Shown: positions 12,201 through 25,410 of the stretch, piece after piece
Layout of the letters: every line of letters begins with the position of its first letter
Numbering within the stretch: the stretch's first letter is position 1
NCBI GenBank assembly: GCA_036872755.1
Contig: JAVHNS010000010.1
Span: 558,001-622,000, forward strand
DNA from: Orbilia blumenaviensis
Taxonomy: Eukaryota > Ascomycota > Orbiliomycetes > Orbiliales > Orbiliaceae
DNA length: 64,000 bases
Direction of reading: 5' to 3'
Translations under genes and position numbers: made by a program
Notes under the pieces: generated by a model
What the model was told of the DNA's origin: nothing
What the model saw: only the letters and a program-made list of their open reading frames with translations
Databases searched by the model: none

Positions 12201-13715
12201 TCGCTATTAACAAGCCCATCAAGTCTGAGGTTTCGAGAGATCACGCTATAGTCTGCAACAGAGTCCCCCCATAACGCTCTTGCATGTTCCTGTATGATGC
12301 ATTCCATGATTTTGACATATGACGTGCGAATCGTATGCTCATTTGTAGAGGTAACCCAGAAGACGGATCCATAATCCCCTAAATGCTGGTAAGCGTACTC
12401 GATGGCTATCTGTGACTTCCCCATCCCGCCGATGCCGGTGATAGCACATGTCAACGGGATTTCATCATACAGCGACCCTTTTAGATATTCATGGATTTCG
12501 TCTAGTAGATCCTGTCGACCCGTGAACGCTGTGTTTCGAGAAAATGGGATGTGGAATGGCATGCTGTATTGGAAAACGAATCTGATATCCTTCGTTGGAA
12601 CGGAATTGAGCGTCTCTCTTGCATCTTCGACGAGGCCAGCCCTAATACCTATTGTATTATTTAGCTCTGTATCTATGGAAAGAGAAGTGAATGTATGGAA
12701 AGGGAAGTGAATATATGAAAAGGGAAGTGAATATATGGGAAGGGATGAAAGACCACATACTCGGTGAAACCTGTTTCAGTAGCTCTCTAGCATAGATAGC
12801 TGCATTTATTGCAGCATACGGCTGCCATATTTTATTTTTATGAGCATCCGAATAGTCGCATATCCCTCTAATAACCAGACACGGGAAGTCATTCATCAAA
12901 CCCGCTGCCTCCATTTCAAAGCATAAAGGGTCCGCTCCAGCCCATTCTGCAGTTTTCTCAACGATCTCATTCCTCTTCCTCCCATCCTTCATAACCTCGT
13001 TCGCCGAAGCTATAATCCCATAGTGTATGTGCGGATGAATAATCGGTCGACGGCTTCGCTGAACGAGTTTATTTTGGTTGCATTCGCTGCAGCTCTCCCT
13101 AGGTTTATTATTCTCATCGCGAGCATGGGCGCAATCGAATTCGTATAAGTTATCCTCTTGCGGGCCGGGATAAAAGAATTGCCTGAGCCTATCCCTGTTT
13201 TTCATCTTCAACGCCGTGAAGATATTCCAAATATCTTCTCCTAGCTTACCCTTCCCTCTAGCCTTCAAAGATGATGCAGCACTTATTAGAATCTGCGGCG
13301 GAGCGTTTAACCACCCCGTCGGCAGGAATTCGCCATTCTCCATCGCTTTCCCAAAATCATATTGAACGACGCCACTACATCGTCCGGCGCCTTTACTAAT
13401 AACAACGTCTCCTAGCCGAATATCATTCGTCTTACTCGGTGCGCCTCCGCCTACGCCGACCATTAATACGAATCTTAAGTTCGTAAATGTCGAATTCATA
13501 CGAGTGGCGACGATGCCGGCTTGGGTTATTCCCATTTGGGGGAGACAAGTAAAGACGACGTTATGTCCGCCGATTTCGCCATATCCGTAGAAATTCTTGT
13601 CGGATTCCGGGACGGAGAGTTTGGTATTGTATTCTTTGTCCAGGACGCCGCGGGCAGCTGAGAGTTCGATGTCGACGGCGCATATCCAGCCGACTGTGAA
13701 GTCTTCTCTTCTCAT
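9218..13715 (-). CDS. NLR/STAND protein: PNP_UDP - NB-ARC - TPR with Q/N/Y-rich tail
   Basis: The model has four exons: 13715-12761, 12672-11887, 11804-11445 (an alternative acceptor gives 11792) and 11373-9218, encoding about 1418 residues. Residues 1-318 form a nucleoside phosphorylase-like domain (GWICAVDIELSAA, LMVGVGGGAPSKTNDIRLGD, CFEMEAAGLMNDFP, IRGICDYSD), with the Glu and Asp active-site positions of the family kept. The NB-ARC switch follows: P-loop GIGGMGKS, Walker B KWLLILDGADN, GSGAILITTRR, GxP motif GFMPLAIAQAG and an MHD-like AIHPVVQAWAR. About 450 residues of TPR-like helices come next, then a coiled coil. The last 188 residues are low complexity. Fungal proteins of this architecture are intracellular NLR-like receptors tied to incompatibility or cell-death signalling. 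No partner gene lies nearby. The ligand and this gene's role are unknown. Confidence 0.93.
12675..12750. repeat. 20-bp minisatellite within NLR intron 1
   Basis: The intron between the phosphorylase-like and NB-ARC exons (12673-12760) consists almost wholly of 3.8 copies of a 20-bp unit, ATGGAAAGRGAAGTGAATRT. The copies are at 12675-12694, 12695-12714, 12715-12734 and 12735-12750, with one to a few mismatches each. The unit is not a multiple of three, so copy number changes would alter frame if the intron were retained. Confidence 0.92.
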
Positions 13716-15590
13716 CCTTTAGTTCTTCCTCAGATTATTGTTGTTATTTTTTGTATTACAAAATATATGGCGCTCGAGATTATATTGAATAAAAGAAGAT
13801 GTGAATCGCAAAATAGCAATAGATGAACAATAGTGGAAGCCCTCGTGATTCATTCATCCCAACGGTCTGGTACCATATTATATAAAATAAAGGTCCATCC
13901 ATTTCTATTATCTAAATAAACCCTCAAAAAATGCATGCAAAACCCGATAACACGGAATAGTCCACAGGAATCGCGCATGCAGTGCCAGCATGGATTCACA
14001 TTTCCCCCCCTACTGAACCAAGATAAAACCCCGCTTTTCGTCAAAAATAGAATGTCGATAAGTCGATATCACGGCTGGGGGATGACAGGGTATGCCATGG
14101 CATGTATCGCAATTTAAATCAGCCTCAAAGAAGGACGGGCGTCAAACAGCTATGAGCTTCCTGCAGCTGCAGCTGTGGAACGACGGCGCGGCAGGAGGGA
14201 GGGGAGGCTCTGGATCCTGTGAGGCGCCCGTCCCACCTAATGCATCTAGACTATTATCCCGATCATCCAAATAATCCAAGATATGCAGTTAACTTTCTTA
14301 TATAATTGATTGATATGATATGGCGAACAGAATGTTTTTCTGGATTATACATGCTGACAAAAAACCAACAAGCCGCCCTGCAGGCGCACATACCCGCCAA
14401 GGGACTTTTGCACTTTGGCCAGGCCTGTGTTCCGTGACCTGCCTTTCATGGCTTCTAACAATTATGATTTGAAAGTAAGGTCGGGATTTTTGTTCAATGA
14501 AGTAATTCAATTGCTTCAGCTTTCGACTTGGCGTCTGTGAGGTACAGGGGGAACGTTGGTAGTTGGACTGTCGTAGAATGTGTGGTGGTTGCATGTGAAT
14601 GCCTGTTGGAATTTAAGGAATCTGAGTTGACATGGTTTGATTTCGCTAGGGTGGTTCAAGTATTCCTTTAAGCTTCTACACAAAAGCGCTTCTACATGCT
14701 ATAACCATGGAGAATGTATTGCTTAGTAGACAATATTTAGAGCTTAGGATAGCTAAGCTCAAACTACCAACTCTAGGCGCCTCATCATGGAATATACCTG
14801 TAGCGGCGTATACATCGGTCCTATCGATATATGTGGTATGAGGAACTGTATTGAACTCCAGGCTACGTGCAAACTCGCGAACTCAGCTAAATATATCAGT
14901 ATGTCACTGAAACCCATTGAATCAAGCGCACAGTCCTGGGTAAAGGAAATGATTTATTTTGCAATGGTAATGCATTAATATTTAGCAAACAATAGACTAA
15001 AAGCTGGTAGGGAGAATATTTACTTGATGACTTAAATACTTACCTAGATAAGTAGCTTTGTAAAATCCCACCAGGCCAAAGCACTGGCACACAAGTGGCC
15101 ATAGTATAAGAGCACCGTGCGCAATATGAGAAACGTGGCAGGTGCATTGATGCATGTACGGAGTGGCTGCACTGCTTTCTCCCTTTTATCGAAAGCCTAG
15201 GAGTCTAGGGGAATTGGAGAAATCCACATTAACTGCTACCGAAATTTGAAAAATCTGATTCCAAGTGTTTTGAAGCTGTAAAAGCTCTGCCGCCAGATGA
15301 AGGCCAACCTATCTACATAATAGCCCCCGAGCCAAAGCACATCCTCAGTACTAGTGGCTGAAATGCCTTTGAAGCTTTACAAAGGGCAGACCAAGCCGGA
15401 GAAGGAAGCTCAGTCAGTCAAGGCAATACCTTGTTCCAACATAACCTCGAACCTCTGCGTCGGTATCCGAAAGGTCACGACACCAACGCTAATCCTTGTC
15501 CTCCCGATGAAATCTAACAAGATCGAGATAGCAACGGAAAAAAAGAGAAAAGAAAATAATGGAAAGCTAGACTAGACCACAGAAAACTTG

Positions 15591-15607
15591 AAAAAAAAAA
15601 AAAAAAA
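15591..15607. repeat. A17 homopolymer
   Basis: A run of 17 A is read directly from the sequence. Confidence 0.95.
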
Positions 15608-18240
15608 GGGAAAAAGCCAAAACTGGAGAGCTAGGTCCGTCCGTCCGTATAGTTTGTTTCGACCACCTTATTACATCGCGAGTTAAACTCGACAGGGCTA
15701 AGTTATCACGATTTCAGACACATATCTCAAATGGCAGGAGGAAGCGAATCGAGAGGTTGGTGTATCAATGCGAGGTTCAATAATTTAGCCTATGAGGAGG
15801 AGGGGTATCTTGACTCCAGGGAGAGAGGGAAGAAGAAAAAAGCTTTTATGTTTCATGAGATAAAAAGACTTCGTAATGCTTAAATATATGGTCTTCATCT
15901 GTTTCAGAAGCAGGTGATAATGATATGCAGATACCGGCAGTATTTACAGAAGCATTATTGATTTCTTGCATAAAATGGTAGTGGTACTCCGGAGCGGTGC
16001 TGCGGATACGAAGATGCAATACTAAGCTTCCTATATTCCACGGCGAGATCCCGTGTTAAAGCTGCCAGCTTGGGAACTGCCTACAGACACCAAAGATAGT
16101 CTGGATTCTTTTCTTTTCGCCCACAAAGCCCGCCGAATTCTGGAGAGGACAAAGATTGGGCTTTTTTCGTGGTTGTGAGACCTGGGCTTTTTTTTATATA
16201 GCAGCGACGAGATGGAATATTGTTGCTTTCTGGTTTACAGATGCTTGTTCGGGATAGCTCTCGCGATCTCGCCTGTTTGTGGCCAATGGGAGGGGGTGGC
16301 CGATGAGCTAAGCTTCCAATTCACGGGTTCATCTTTCTTTATCCTCGATAGAACCCTTGGAGGGTTAAGGCCTAGGCCGAGGGTTTGAATTTTATAAATG
16401 AAAGAGAGAGAGAAAAAGCCCGCAGGCTTTTGGCACAACCTGGCTATGTTAGAGGGTTGAGAACAAGATCTGGTGATTTAATTGGCTGCCTACTCGCCGG
16501 GTGGTTGGAGAGAGGCCTGGGGATAATCGTTGAGTCGGTAGCTCTACCGATACCCGATGACAGGATTCAAGCTTAATAAATTCACTTGCTTGTTTGAGGG
16601 GAGACATCTGAGACGACTGGCTGTATTGATCCAGAAGCGCCGACACCGAACGGCTGGGCCACAAATGCAGGTCTTGTCCCCGGCTCGGTGGTTGAGCGAA
16701 GTGGTGGGGAGGCAGTCATTTATCGCGCAATCTCTTAAAGATTGTTTCTGATACGAGAGAAAGTTGTTTGATAAACGTTTAACGTTTTCATCCCGTGAGC
16801 TGGTTAATTTGTAGCGCGACGACCTTCACACGCTCTGACCCGAGGGAAACCCCTCGAGACTATACCGTGGGAGAGCTGCCATGATTGCGTAAAATCGTCG
16901 AAGCCACAGTTGACGAGGAGATATGGATGGACATGTAGATTTTCTACCACGGACTCCACTTTTGATAAGTCGGATCCAAGCCAGAATGCATCCCAGAATA
17001 CCCGTTCGGGTCCACTTCCTTGGGCAGGCGGACTAGTCAGAACCAAAGCAGCACAGCTGGAAGCCCTTCGCTACGCGGCTTTTGGTGTGGGAGGAGTAGC
17101 TGGATTGGAAGATAGGTTGGTTCGTTCACTTGTGGATGCCGGCGCCATTCTCAAACCATCTGTCCATATCTGTCCTTCCCTTCCCGTTTCTCTCTTCTCT
17201 TCTTCTTCTCACTCTTTCGTCTCGGATTGAGCAAGAGAAGATATTCCTTGATACCGTATTTTTTCGAACCCGCTCCTGCACTTGCACTCGCCTCTCCTCC
17301 TTCGGCTCCGCCAGTTCAGCTCGACCCAACAGTATATCCACCACCAGTTTCCAACAAAACAGACCGCTATTCGACCGTGATCGACGACTCGGCCTCACGG
17401 GACAGAAGAGCAGCAGCCCTAGCTAGCTTGGGAAATTCAAGATTCCGATAGTTGATCAGAAAGGTTAGTACAAACATATACATAGCTGGATCAAAGAACA
17501 ATCGTGGACGGATTTATCCAGAATATTGCATTGCATTGTTTGCATTCCGTGCCCATCGCTTGCACCCGAATCCGAAACCCCATCGATTTGAGGGCTGGTT
17601 TCGATGTGTGTCATCTCTGTCACATCGCCCACCGCCCTTGTTTATCAGCAGCTCTGAATCAAGCTTGCCGGACGGGCGGGCTGGCCAGTTGGGTGTTTTG
17701 ACGTGAGGGGGTGGTTGATTCGATTGATTGATTGAATTGATTGCATGGGGCCGGCTTCCCTCTCGCTCGTTTAAGCTCGCTGCTGGCTGCGAGTGGCTGG
17801 AATCGAAGCGATATCATACCTGCTTTAGTGTGGGTCGGTGTATATCACGGGTATTTCGCGCAGTTTATACATCCATACAATGCATACCAAGGACGAGGAG
17901 TTTTTTTTTAATTTCATTTTTCCTTTCCGAGTCCTTCGAAGTGTTCCTTCAAGTGTTCCATGCCGTTGCTATTTTCATCATCTGGCCGCCCGTACATCCT
18001 GGTCGTCAAGCTCATCGATGCAGAGGGACCTTGGGTCCGCGTCCAAACGAAACAATTGGTCCGGCTATCCAGGTGCAGCTAGCTTGGTACAGGAGCTTTG
18101 CCACCAGTGAGAGGAAGCATCCAAGCCCAAGGCGAGAAGGACTAGAGCCACCACCGAGAAGATACCCGGTTCTGTTTGCCATAAGGTCGCAAGTTTCTTC
18201 TTCTGCTTGCATATTCCGTTGGGCAAGCTGCTAGCAAGCT

Positions 18241-18264
18241 GGCTGTATGGCTGTATGGCTGTAT
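18241..18264. repeat. (GGCTGTAT)3
   Basis: Three exact tandem copies of an 8-bp unit lie in the gene-poor region upstream of the Rac gene. Confidence 0.9.
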
Positions 18265-18740
18265 GAACGGGGTTATAATATATGGATGGATGATGGTGGT
18301 GTCTGGTTATATATCGAGTAGCTGCACCCTTACATGAATGATACCGGCCAGACCCCCCTCAAACAGAACTCCACCACGCACACGCACACCCGCCCTTTGG
18401 ATTGGATTGAACTGAGACCGAACTGAACTGGGACGGGACTGAGACTGAATTGATCAAATTGAATTGAGAATTATTCTGTTCTGTTCTTGCTCTTGCTCTC
18501 ACTCTCGTTCTTATTCCTCTTGATCCTCTTCCTCCCCTTCTTCTCTTTCCTCTCCTTCTCCTTCTCCTTCTTTCCCCTCTCCCTTAATCATCATCGTTAG
18601 CATTATCACCATCATCATCACCACAACTACCATCATCGTCATCTGCTGTGCTACCTGCAGGCCAACGTTCTCGGATACAACGTCAACGTCATCATAACCA
18701 ACCAAGCCGACAGCTAACCAGCCAGTCAGCCAGCCAGCTG

Positions 18741-18765
18741 TTTTTTTTTTTTTTTTTTTTTTTTT
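18741..18765. repeat. T25 homopolymer
   Basis: A run of 25 T is read directly from the sequence. It follows CAGC-rich short repeats (CCAGCCAGTCAGCCAGCCAG). Confidence 0.95.
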
Positions 18766-19741
18766 ATAAAACAAAAATATTATTTTTATAAAGACCGGAA
18801 CCCACGCCCTGGGGGAAGGACTATATAAACTTAGCACATACATACTACCTACTGCTAGCTTAAGGCTTAAGGCTTTACTGGCAAAAAGACCGATCGCTAC
18901 CCGGAAAGTATGGCACTGCACTGCTTCACTCCACTTTTACTCATACGTTTCTTTCTTTCCTTTTTCTTGCTGTGTAATCTGCTTCGCTCGCAAAGACTCC
19001 GAGCTTGCTTGCTTGCTTCAGGATTCTGGCTTCAGGCTGCACGCCGTTTCTCCATTTCTTCGCCAGGCTTAATTGCATTGCTGGTTCCAGCAAGCGATTC
19101 TGGCACCCAAAACTCTCCCTGGTCGTTTCTCTCCACCGAAACAATGGCGAGGCTGCAAACTGGGAAGGACGAGCCGCAAATGAGGGCTATCAAGTCCCAT
19201 GGCAAACACCGTGAACACCGGAATCGTCAAAAATAGCCGCCTTGAACACGTTTTTGAAACTCGCTTTGCTTATGCATAGCCTTGGATAACTCTCTCAGGT
19301 GCTGACCTTGAATTCGTGATCCTAGTTTACCGAAGAATTGGATCTTTTCTAGCTTCCCACCCAAATCCACACACCCCCTACAACAATGACCACACAGTCC
19401 CTAAAGGTACCGCTACAACCACCACCACTACTGCTGCCACAAAGTTTTACCCATTACTTCCCCGTTACTTTCGAAGAGTCTTCCGAAACATGACCTCTCC
19501 CGTTTCCTTGTGCATAATCATCTACTCTTACTCTCACTCCTGATATGCGCTCTCGCCAGCCTTAACCTGTTTCTTAGAACACGTTCTACATTGTGTGATT
19601 CTCGCTTTTTCCGGGAAAGAGGGAGTAGTCGCATCATGCGAATCCGTGCCGGACTTGGATAACCTTGCAACCAGGTTTTCAAGGAGGGGAAAATAAGGAT
19701 AAGAAGCAAGAGAGATAGAAAGATAATAGAGAAGTGTTCAA

Positions 19742-20820
<1,079 letters not shown>

Positions 20821-21809
20821 ACGACCTAGTATCAAAACTAAAGCCCTAAACCGGCCTACGAATATCTTGCGCTTTTTTCCTCTGTCGATCCATTATCCAT
20901 ACGAACTTTGTGCAGGCGTTCTCCGTTTTCTTGAAACTCATATCCAATGTTCTAAACCATTCATGAATTGAAGCTCTTTTTTCCTCCTATACATTCACCC
21001 ATGTTTAGTGCCTACCCTTCTCACCTTCCCCCTTCCATTTTCTCTTTTTTTTTTTTTTCTTTGGATGCAGCTGTAACTGGTCACCTGTTATTTTACGCCC
21101 TTTTTCATTTTTCGCTCTAATGTTGGCTTATATATCTTTTGATGAAAAACTAAGAAAGAGTTGTGAATACATCCTATGATCATCATTGCCTCATCCTTTT
21201 TTCCCATCCTTCTCTTCCACCCTCTCCCTCTTTATCTCGATATGCATAGTCAAAATAGTGTGCCATATCACCTTTCCCTCCGGTCCTTTTTAAGCCTAGC
21301 CCCCCGAGGCCATGCACATTTTTATTATCCTTTTTATTTTATCTTTATTTCTAACGATATTGTTGTATTATGAGAATAGTTGTGGATTTATTTGTATCCT
21401 TACTTATCTGATCTGAAGTGTTTGTTTGCAAGAGAACCCGTGATTGATTGATTGATTGATTGGTATGCGCGATTCAAACAGCCATATTGTCTATTATTAT
21501 GGACCGGGGAGTGGATTGAAGTGTCTATCGGAGGATATATCTGGATAGTGAACTATACGAGGGCTGTTATCGCATATCGCGCCCTCCTAGGCCATTTTTA
21601 GGGCCTAATATTCAAGCTTCGAAGTCACATCTATACAGGAGGAACATTGAATGAAGGTCTTATAATTGCGGATCTCTATGAAAGTGACCACACGTGCGCG
21701 GTCCTATGATAATGCAGAAACAATTGAACCCCCATGCGCCAGCCAGCATATATATACTAAATAAGTAACTAACCGCACCATATCATACACTACTCCCCGT
21801 AACAATAGC
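20821..21809. other. Convergent intergenic region
   Basis: These 989 bp lie between the 3' ends of the Rac gene (+) and the RRM gene (-). The left 500 bp are T/C-rich and probably the Rac 3' UTR. GATT repeats occur at about 21444-21461. I see no coding signal. Confidence 0.55.
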
Positions 21810-22978
21810 CTATCTCCTGACCCTCTTCCTACGACTGGGATGCACTCCATCCTCTATCTCTTCTTCTACCTTCTCTTCTTCGACTCTCTCCCCCCTCTCA
21901 AGCTTCTTCTTTTTATCTTCCTCATACCTTTTTCTCCTCTCCACGTTCAAACTATCATTCTTGGCCTTAACCCTTTCTTTCCTATCATTATTCCTCCCGC
22001 CACCACCGGCCGTAAGCTCGATATTTATCTTCCTCCCTTCAAATTCTGAATGGTGGAATAAACTTAAACAGCTCTTCATCCTTCCTGCATCAGGGAATTC
22101 GACGAATGCGTATCCCTTGCAGATTGGTTGATCTTTTGCCTCTCCTCCTTCCGTTGTAGCGGGTTTTGGAGGTTTAAAACCTCGGCCTTTAGGCTTTTCA
22201 CCGGGTTTGTATGTCGCTAAGCGGATACCCGTGGGTTTGACGGTGGAGAGGTGGGTGGTTAGGGTCGCCTGGGTGGTTGTGTATGGGAGGTTTCCTGTGG
22301 AGAGATGTAGTTAGTATATACTGTGGGGCGTGTAGAGTAGCAGATGAACATACCGACGAATACGATGAACCTGGTGTCTTTCTTTCCACCACGACCGGGT
22401 TTTGCAGCTTCGTTACTACTTTTTTGGTCTGCCGGTGGAATGTCGCCGTCTCCAACAGCACCAGCAGTATCGACGTCCATAACGTCGCCATCACCACCAT
22501 CACCACCATCACCACCAGTTTTTTCATTCTCGCCTCCAGCACCTTCTTTAGCAGCTCTGGCGGCGGCGGCAGCATTCTTCCTCCTCTCCTTTCGCTTCTT
22601 ATTCTTTGCTGTTTTTAACAGATTTGAATAAGCTTCATTGTGTACCTGTTGCACCTTCTTCTTCCCGTCCTCCTCTCCCTCTTTTCCTTTGGACTTGGTA
22701 TTATTCTTATTCCCTCCATCTTCTTGTTTGTTATCGTTGTTATCGTCATCATTGGACTGGCGTTTACGTTTTAAACTCCTGGCTATTCCTTCATTTGTGG
22801 TGTCTTTGCCGCCGATGGAGAATTTTTCTTCCTCTTCGCCTCTTCCTTCTCCTCCTTCTTCGTTGTTTTCGGTGCCATCATGATCGGTATCCGGCAGGTT
22901 TTTGAAAGTATGGTCGCGCTTACGGACTCTAGTTCTTGGAGCGCGTGTTCGTGGACGGCGGGGTTTGGAGTCTGCCAT
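21810..22978 (-). CDS. NOP6: Single-RRM nucleolar protein, Nop6-like
   Basis: The model has two exons, 22978-22354 and 22294-21810, encoding 369 residues. The N-terminal 190 residues are highly charged and low complexity: Arg/Lys-rich at the start, then Glu/Asp/Asn/Gly stretches and a Lys/Arg/Ala helix. A single RRM follows. RNP2 (FIVFVGNLPYTT) is interrupted by the intron and RNP1 reads KGYAFVEF. The C-terminus is a Lys/Glu/Arg-rich helix ending in RRKRVRR. This layout fits fungal Nop6-type proteins, RNA-binding factors of early 40S ribosome assembly in the nucleolus. The RRM is clear; the Nop6 assignment is inferred from the layout. Another nucleolar RRM protein is possible. Confidence 0.8.
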
Positions 22979-23373
22979 TGTTGTCTTTTTTTTATGGCTG
23001 TTGCTGGGATGGGATGGGATTGGGTTGAAGGGTTTTTTTTGGTTCTCGAGTTTCTGCGACAAATGCTTAAACTTTTTTAATTTGAGCCGCAGCTTTAGCA
23101 GGGGTGTGCATTGGGCCTTGCGACTGACTATATAGGCTTCGAGACAGAACCTTGATTTGAATACCTTAAATTCTGAAGTCAACTTAAAAGTAACCAATTT
23201 CTTAAATACTTGATGCTTTTAGCGATATATACTGCTATACTATCAAAGGCTTAAAAGGGAAAAAGAACGCATCTATACAATGAAAGTCAACAAAAAGTTT
23301 AAGAAAGCGAAGGGACTGAAAAGACAAGCACAAGCATGAGAAGGAGCGAGCTATGCTACATGCATCCCCTTCG

Positions 23374-23405
<32 letters not shown>

Positions 23406-23495
23406 AAAATGTTCCCCAATAAACACCAGAAAACAAACAAGTTACAATTCCCTTCGTAACGCATTTTTTCCCGTATCGTTTGTCTTCATAAAAGT
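22979..23495. other. Intergenic region with A28 tract
   Basis: These 517 bp hold the upstream region of the RRM gene and the 3' flank of the UBX gene, both on the minus strand. An A28 run lies at 23374-23401. I see no coding signal. Confidence 0.6.
23374..23401. repeat. A28 homopolymer
   Basis: A run of 28 A is read directly from the sequence, about 120 bp beyond the stop codon of the minus-strand UBX gene. On that strand it reads as T28. Confidence 0.95.
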
Positions 23496-25410
23496 TTATT
23501 CCTCATCGCCTTCTTTCTTCTTCGGTTCAAAATCTAGCTGGTTTCCATTATAATATGCGCTTCTCTTATCCCCTTCACCGTCATGTAGGGTCCTTATCCT
23601 CTTCTTGGCTACATCTCTTGAAACCACAGGTGTAGTAATAGATCCCGAGCTTGCGGCTGTGATAATATCTTCGTCTTCGCTACTACCGCTCCCGCTCCTT
23701 TCTCCCTTCTTATTATTATTACTGCTATTCTTTGCTTTCTCTTTCTCTTTCTTTTCTCCAACAACAACGCTAGCCGATGGATTGTGTAGTCCAAGGAAAG
23801 TCTTGATCATAAGCCATATACTGAGTAAGAATGCGATTAAGAAGTTTTGTTGGTTGTTAACGGCGCCGGTTCTTCTGGCTGGTGCGAATGCTGAAGAGAT
23901 CTTTGATGATGCGATAGGTTTTAGGATTAGGATTGCGGAAGGGTATAGGCCTAGTTCGGAGAGGGATGAGCTGCCTTCTATGTTTTTGGAGGACATGCTT
24001 GAGGATTGAACGACGAGTTTGTAGGGATGGTTGCTGTCGGTTCGGTTCTGTGGGGAGGGTTCATTAGTATACAAGTATGGATTGTATAGGGTTTGGAGGT
24101 GAACTTACGTTGTCCAGCCACGGCCTTACATCCTTCTCTACTGTTGCATCGGCCGAGAATTTATGAGAAATCCGGCTACCGTCGAATAGTCTGAATGCCA
24201 GGTTACACTGCCCACCCTTGGGTACCTCCTTCCCCGAAGCCGCACAAGCCGGAGACGAAGAAGCAGAAGAAGAAGCTGCAATCTCCGCGGCTTCAGCCTC
24301 AGCAGCAATAGCCTTCCTATTAGCCTCTCTGATCCTCATCTCCTCTCTATCAGCTTTAATCTGTTCCAAAACCCTCCTCCTCTCCTTCTCAGCCTCCATC
24401 TTCCTCTTCTTCTGCTCATCAGCGTATTGTTTGTTACTCCGCGACTTTTGGGTTTCGGCAGCTGCCGCCATGGCTTGTGTATCTTCGCGTCTGGCGAGTT
24501 CGCGCTTCTTTTGGGCTTCGAGTTCGGCGGCTTCACGTTGGGCTTTTAGACGGGCGATGCGCTCGCGGTGTTGCGCTTGGATTGAGGCGAGGCGGCGGCC
24601 GGTTTCCGATTCTGGAGGGAATTGGGTGTTCGCTGGGAGAGAGTCTGAGGTTGATGATGAAGATGATGGCGCTGCTGTATGTTGTTGGGGCGGCGGTGGT
24701 GGTGGTGGTGGTGACGATGATGATGTAGTAGGAACGGTCGTCGCAGTAGTCGCAGTATCGGCTTGAGTAGTAGTCGCGGCGGGGAAGTTAGGGCTACTAT
24801 TCACACCGTCCATAAGGCTAGTAGGCGGAGCAGCTATACTGCTGAACGTCGATGATATCTTAGCGACAAAGTCCTCCTTTGAGATCGGGTTCGTAATAAC
24901 GGTGAGACCGTCAACACCGGCGCCTCCATTTCTGTAGTATTTGAAGCCATCGTTAGCACTAAAGATCGGGAACATGCGGGAAGAGAATGAAAATGAGGAA
25001 ATGGGGGTGAGCGGGAGTATAAGGGAGGTATAGGAGAGGGGAAAGATTCCAACACCGTACTTTATAATAAGAAGGGTGGGATATGTCGTAATCGAGCAGA
25101 AGGCGTTGAGGTAGTTCGCTTCGTTCGAATCTTTGAGAAGTCTAACGGTGATGGCTGAATCTTTAAGGGATGAAGACACCTATATAAGGGAATACAATAA
25201 TACTACGTTAGAACAACAGAAGAAGGAGGAGGAGACAGTAGGAGTATTGTATTTTAAGAGCCTTACGGTATCATCCGAAAAATAGTCGCTCTCCCAGAGA
25301 TTGCTGTCGTCGCTCTCATCGGTAACGAAACAAGCCAAGGGCTTTCGGTTGGCAACAGTAGTTTGAATCGCCTCTTCGATTCGGCCGGAGAAGAAGATAG
25401 AGTCCGACAT
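23496..25410 (-). CDS. UBX-domain membrane protein, UBXN4/erasin-like
   Basis: The model has four exons: 25410-25267, 25179-25061, 24958-24109 and 24047-23496, giving 554 residues. The N-terminus (residues 1-130) is thioredoxin/UAS-like, with the cis-proline-type segment YPTLLII. A Ser/Thr/Pro-rich linker with P8 and a long Arg/Glu/Ala coiled coil (about 200-300) follow. The UBX domain starts at CNLAFRLFDGSRISHKF and is split by intron 3. A hydrophobic hairpin-like segment (NFLIAFLLSIWLMIKTFLGL) and a charged tail follow it. This order matches UBXN4/erasin, which recruits Cdc48/p97 to the ER for degradation of misfolded proteins. The 102-nt intron 2 (25060-24959) is open in frame, so a naive prediction would read through it. 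The UBX call is firm; the ER role is inferred. Confidence 0.87.

Larger units (their letters stand above)
13716..19741. other. Six-kilobase gene-poor region between the NLR and Rac genes
   Basis: I find no gene I can defend on either strand. Short frames at 14.1-14.3, 15.35-15.58, 16.4-16.75 and 16.9-17.45 kb lack motifs and splice context. Features seen are an A17 run at 15591-15607, a CT-rich block at about 17160-17220, three copies of GGCTGTAT at 18241-18264, a long polypyrimidine block at about 18470-18595 and a T25 run at 18741-18765. The pyrimidine blocks in the right half resemble fungal promoter or 5' UTR sequence, so the Rac transcript may start well upstream of its coding region. 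The DNA could also hold lineage-specific noncoding transcripts. Confidence 0.5.

Noticed and set aside
16910..17230. Plus-strand open frame of about 106 codons
   Set aside because: No family motif, and the end of the frame runs into a CT-rich tract; overlaps an equally long minus-strand frame.
17284..17451. Pro/Ala-rich frame ending at TAG 17449-17451 that looks protein-like
   Set aside because: No in-frame ATG or convincing upstream exon found; the region before it is a CT-rich leader-like block. Possibly an upstream ORF, but not supportable.
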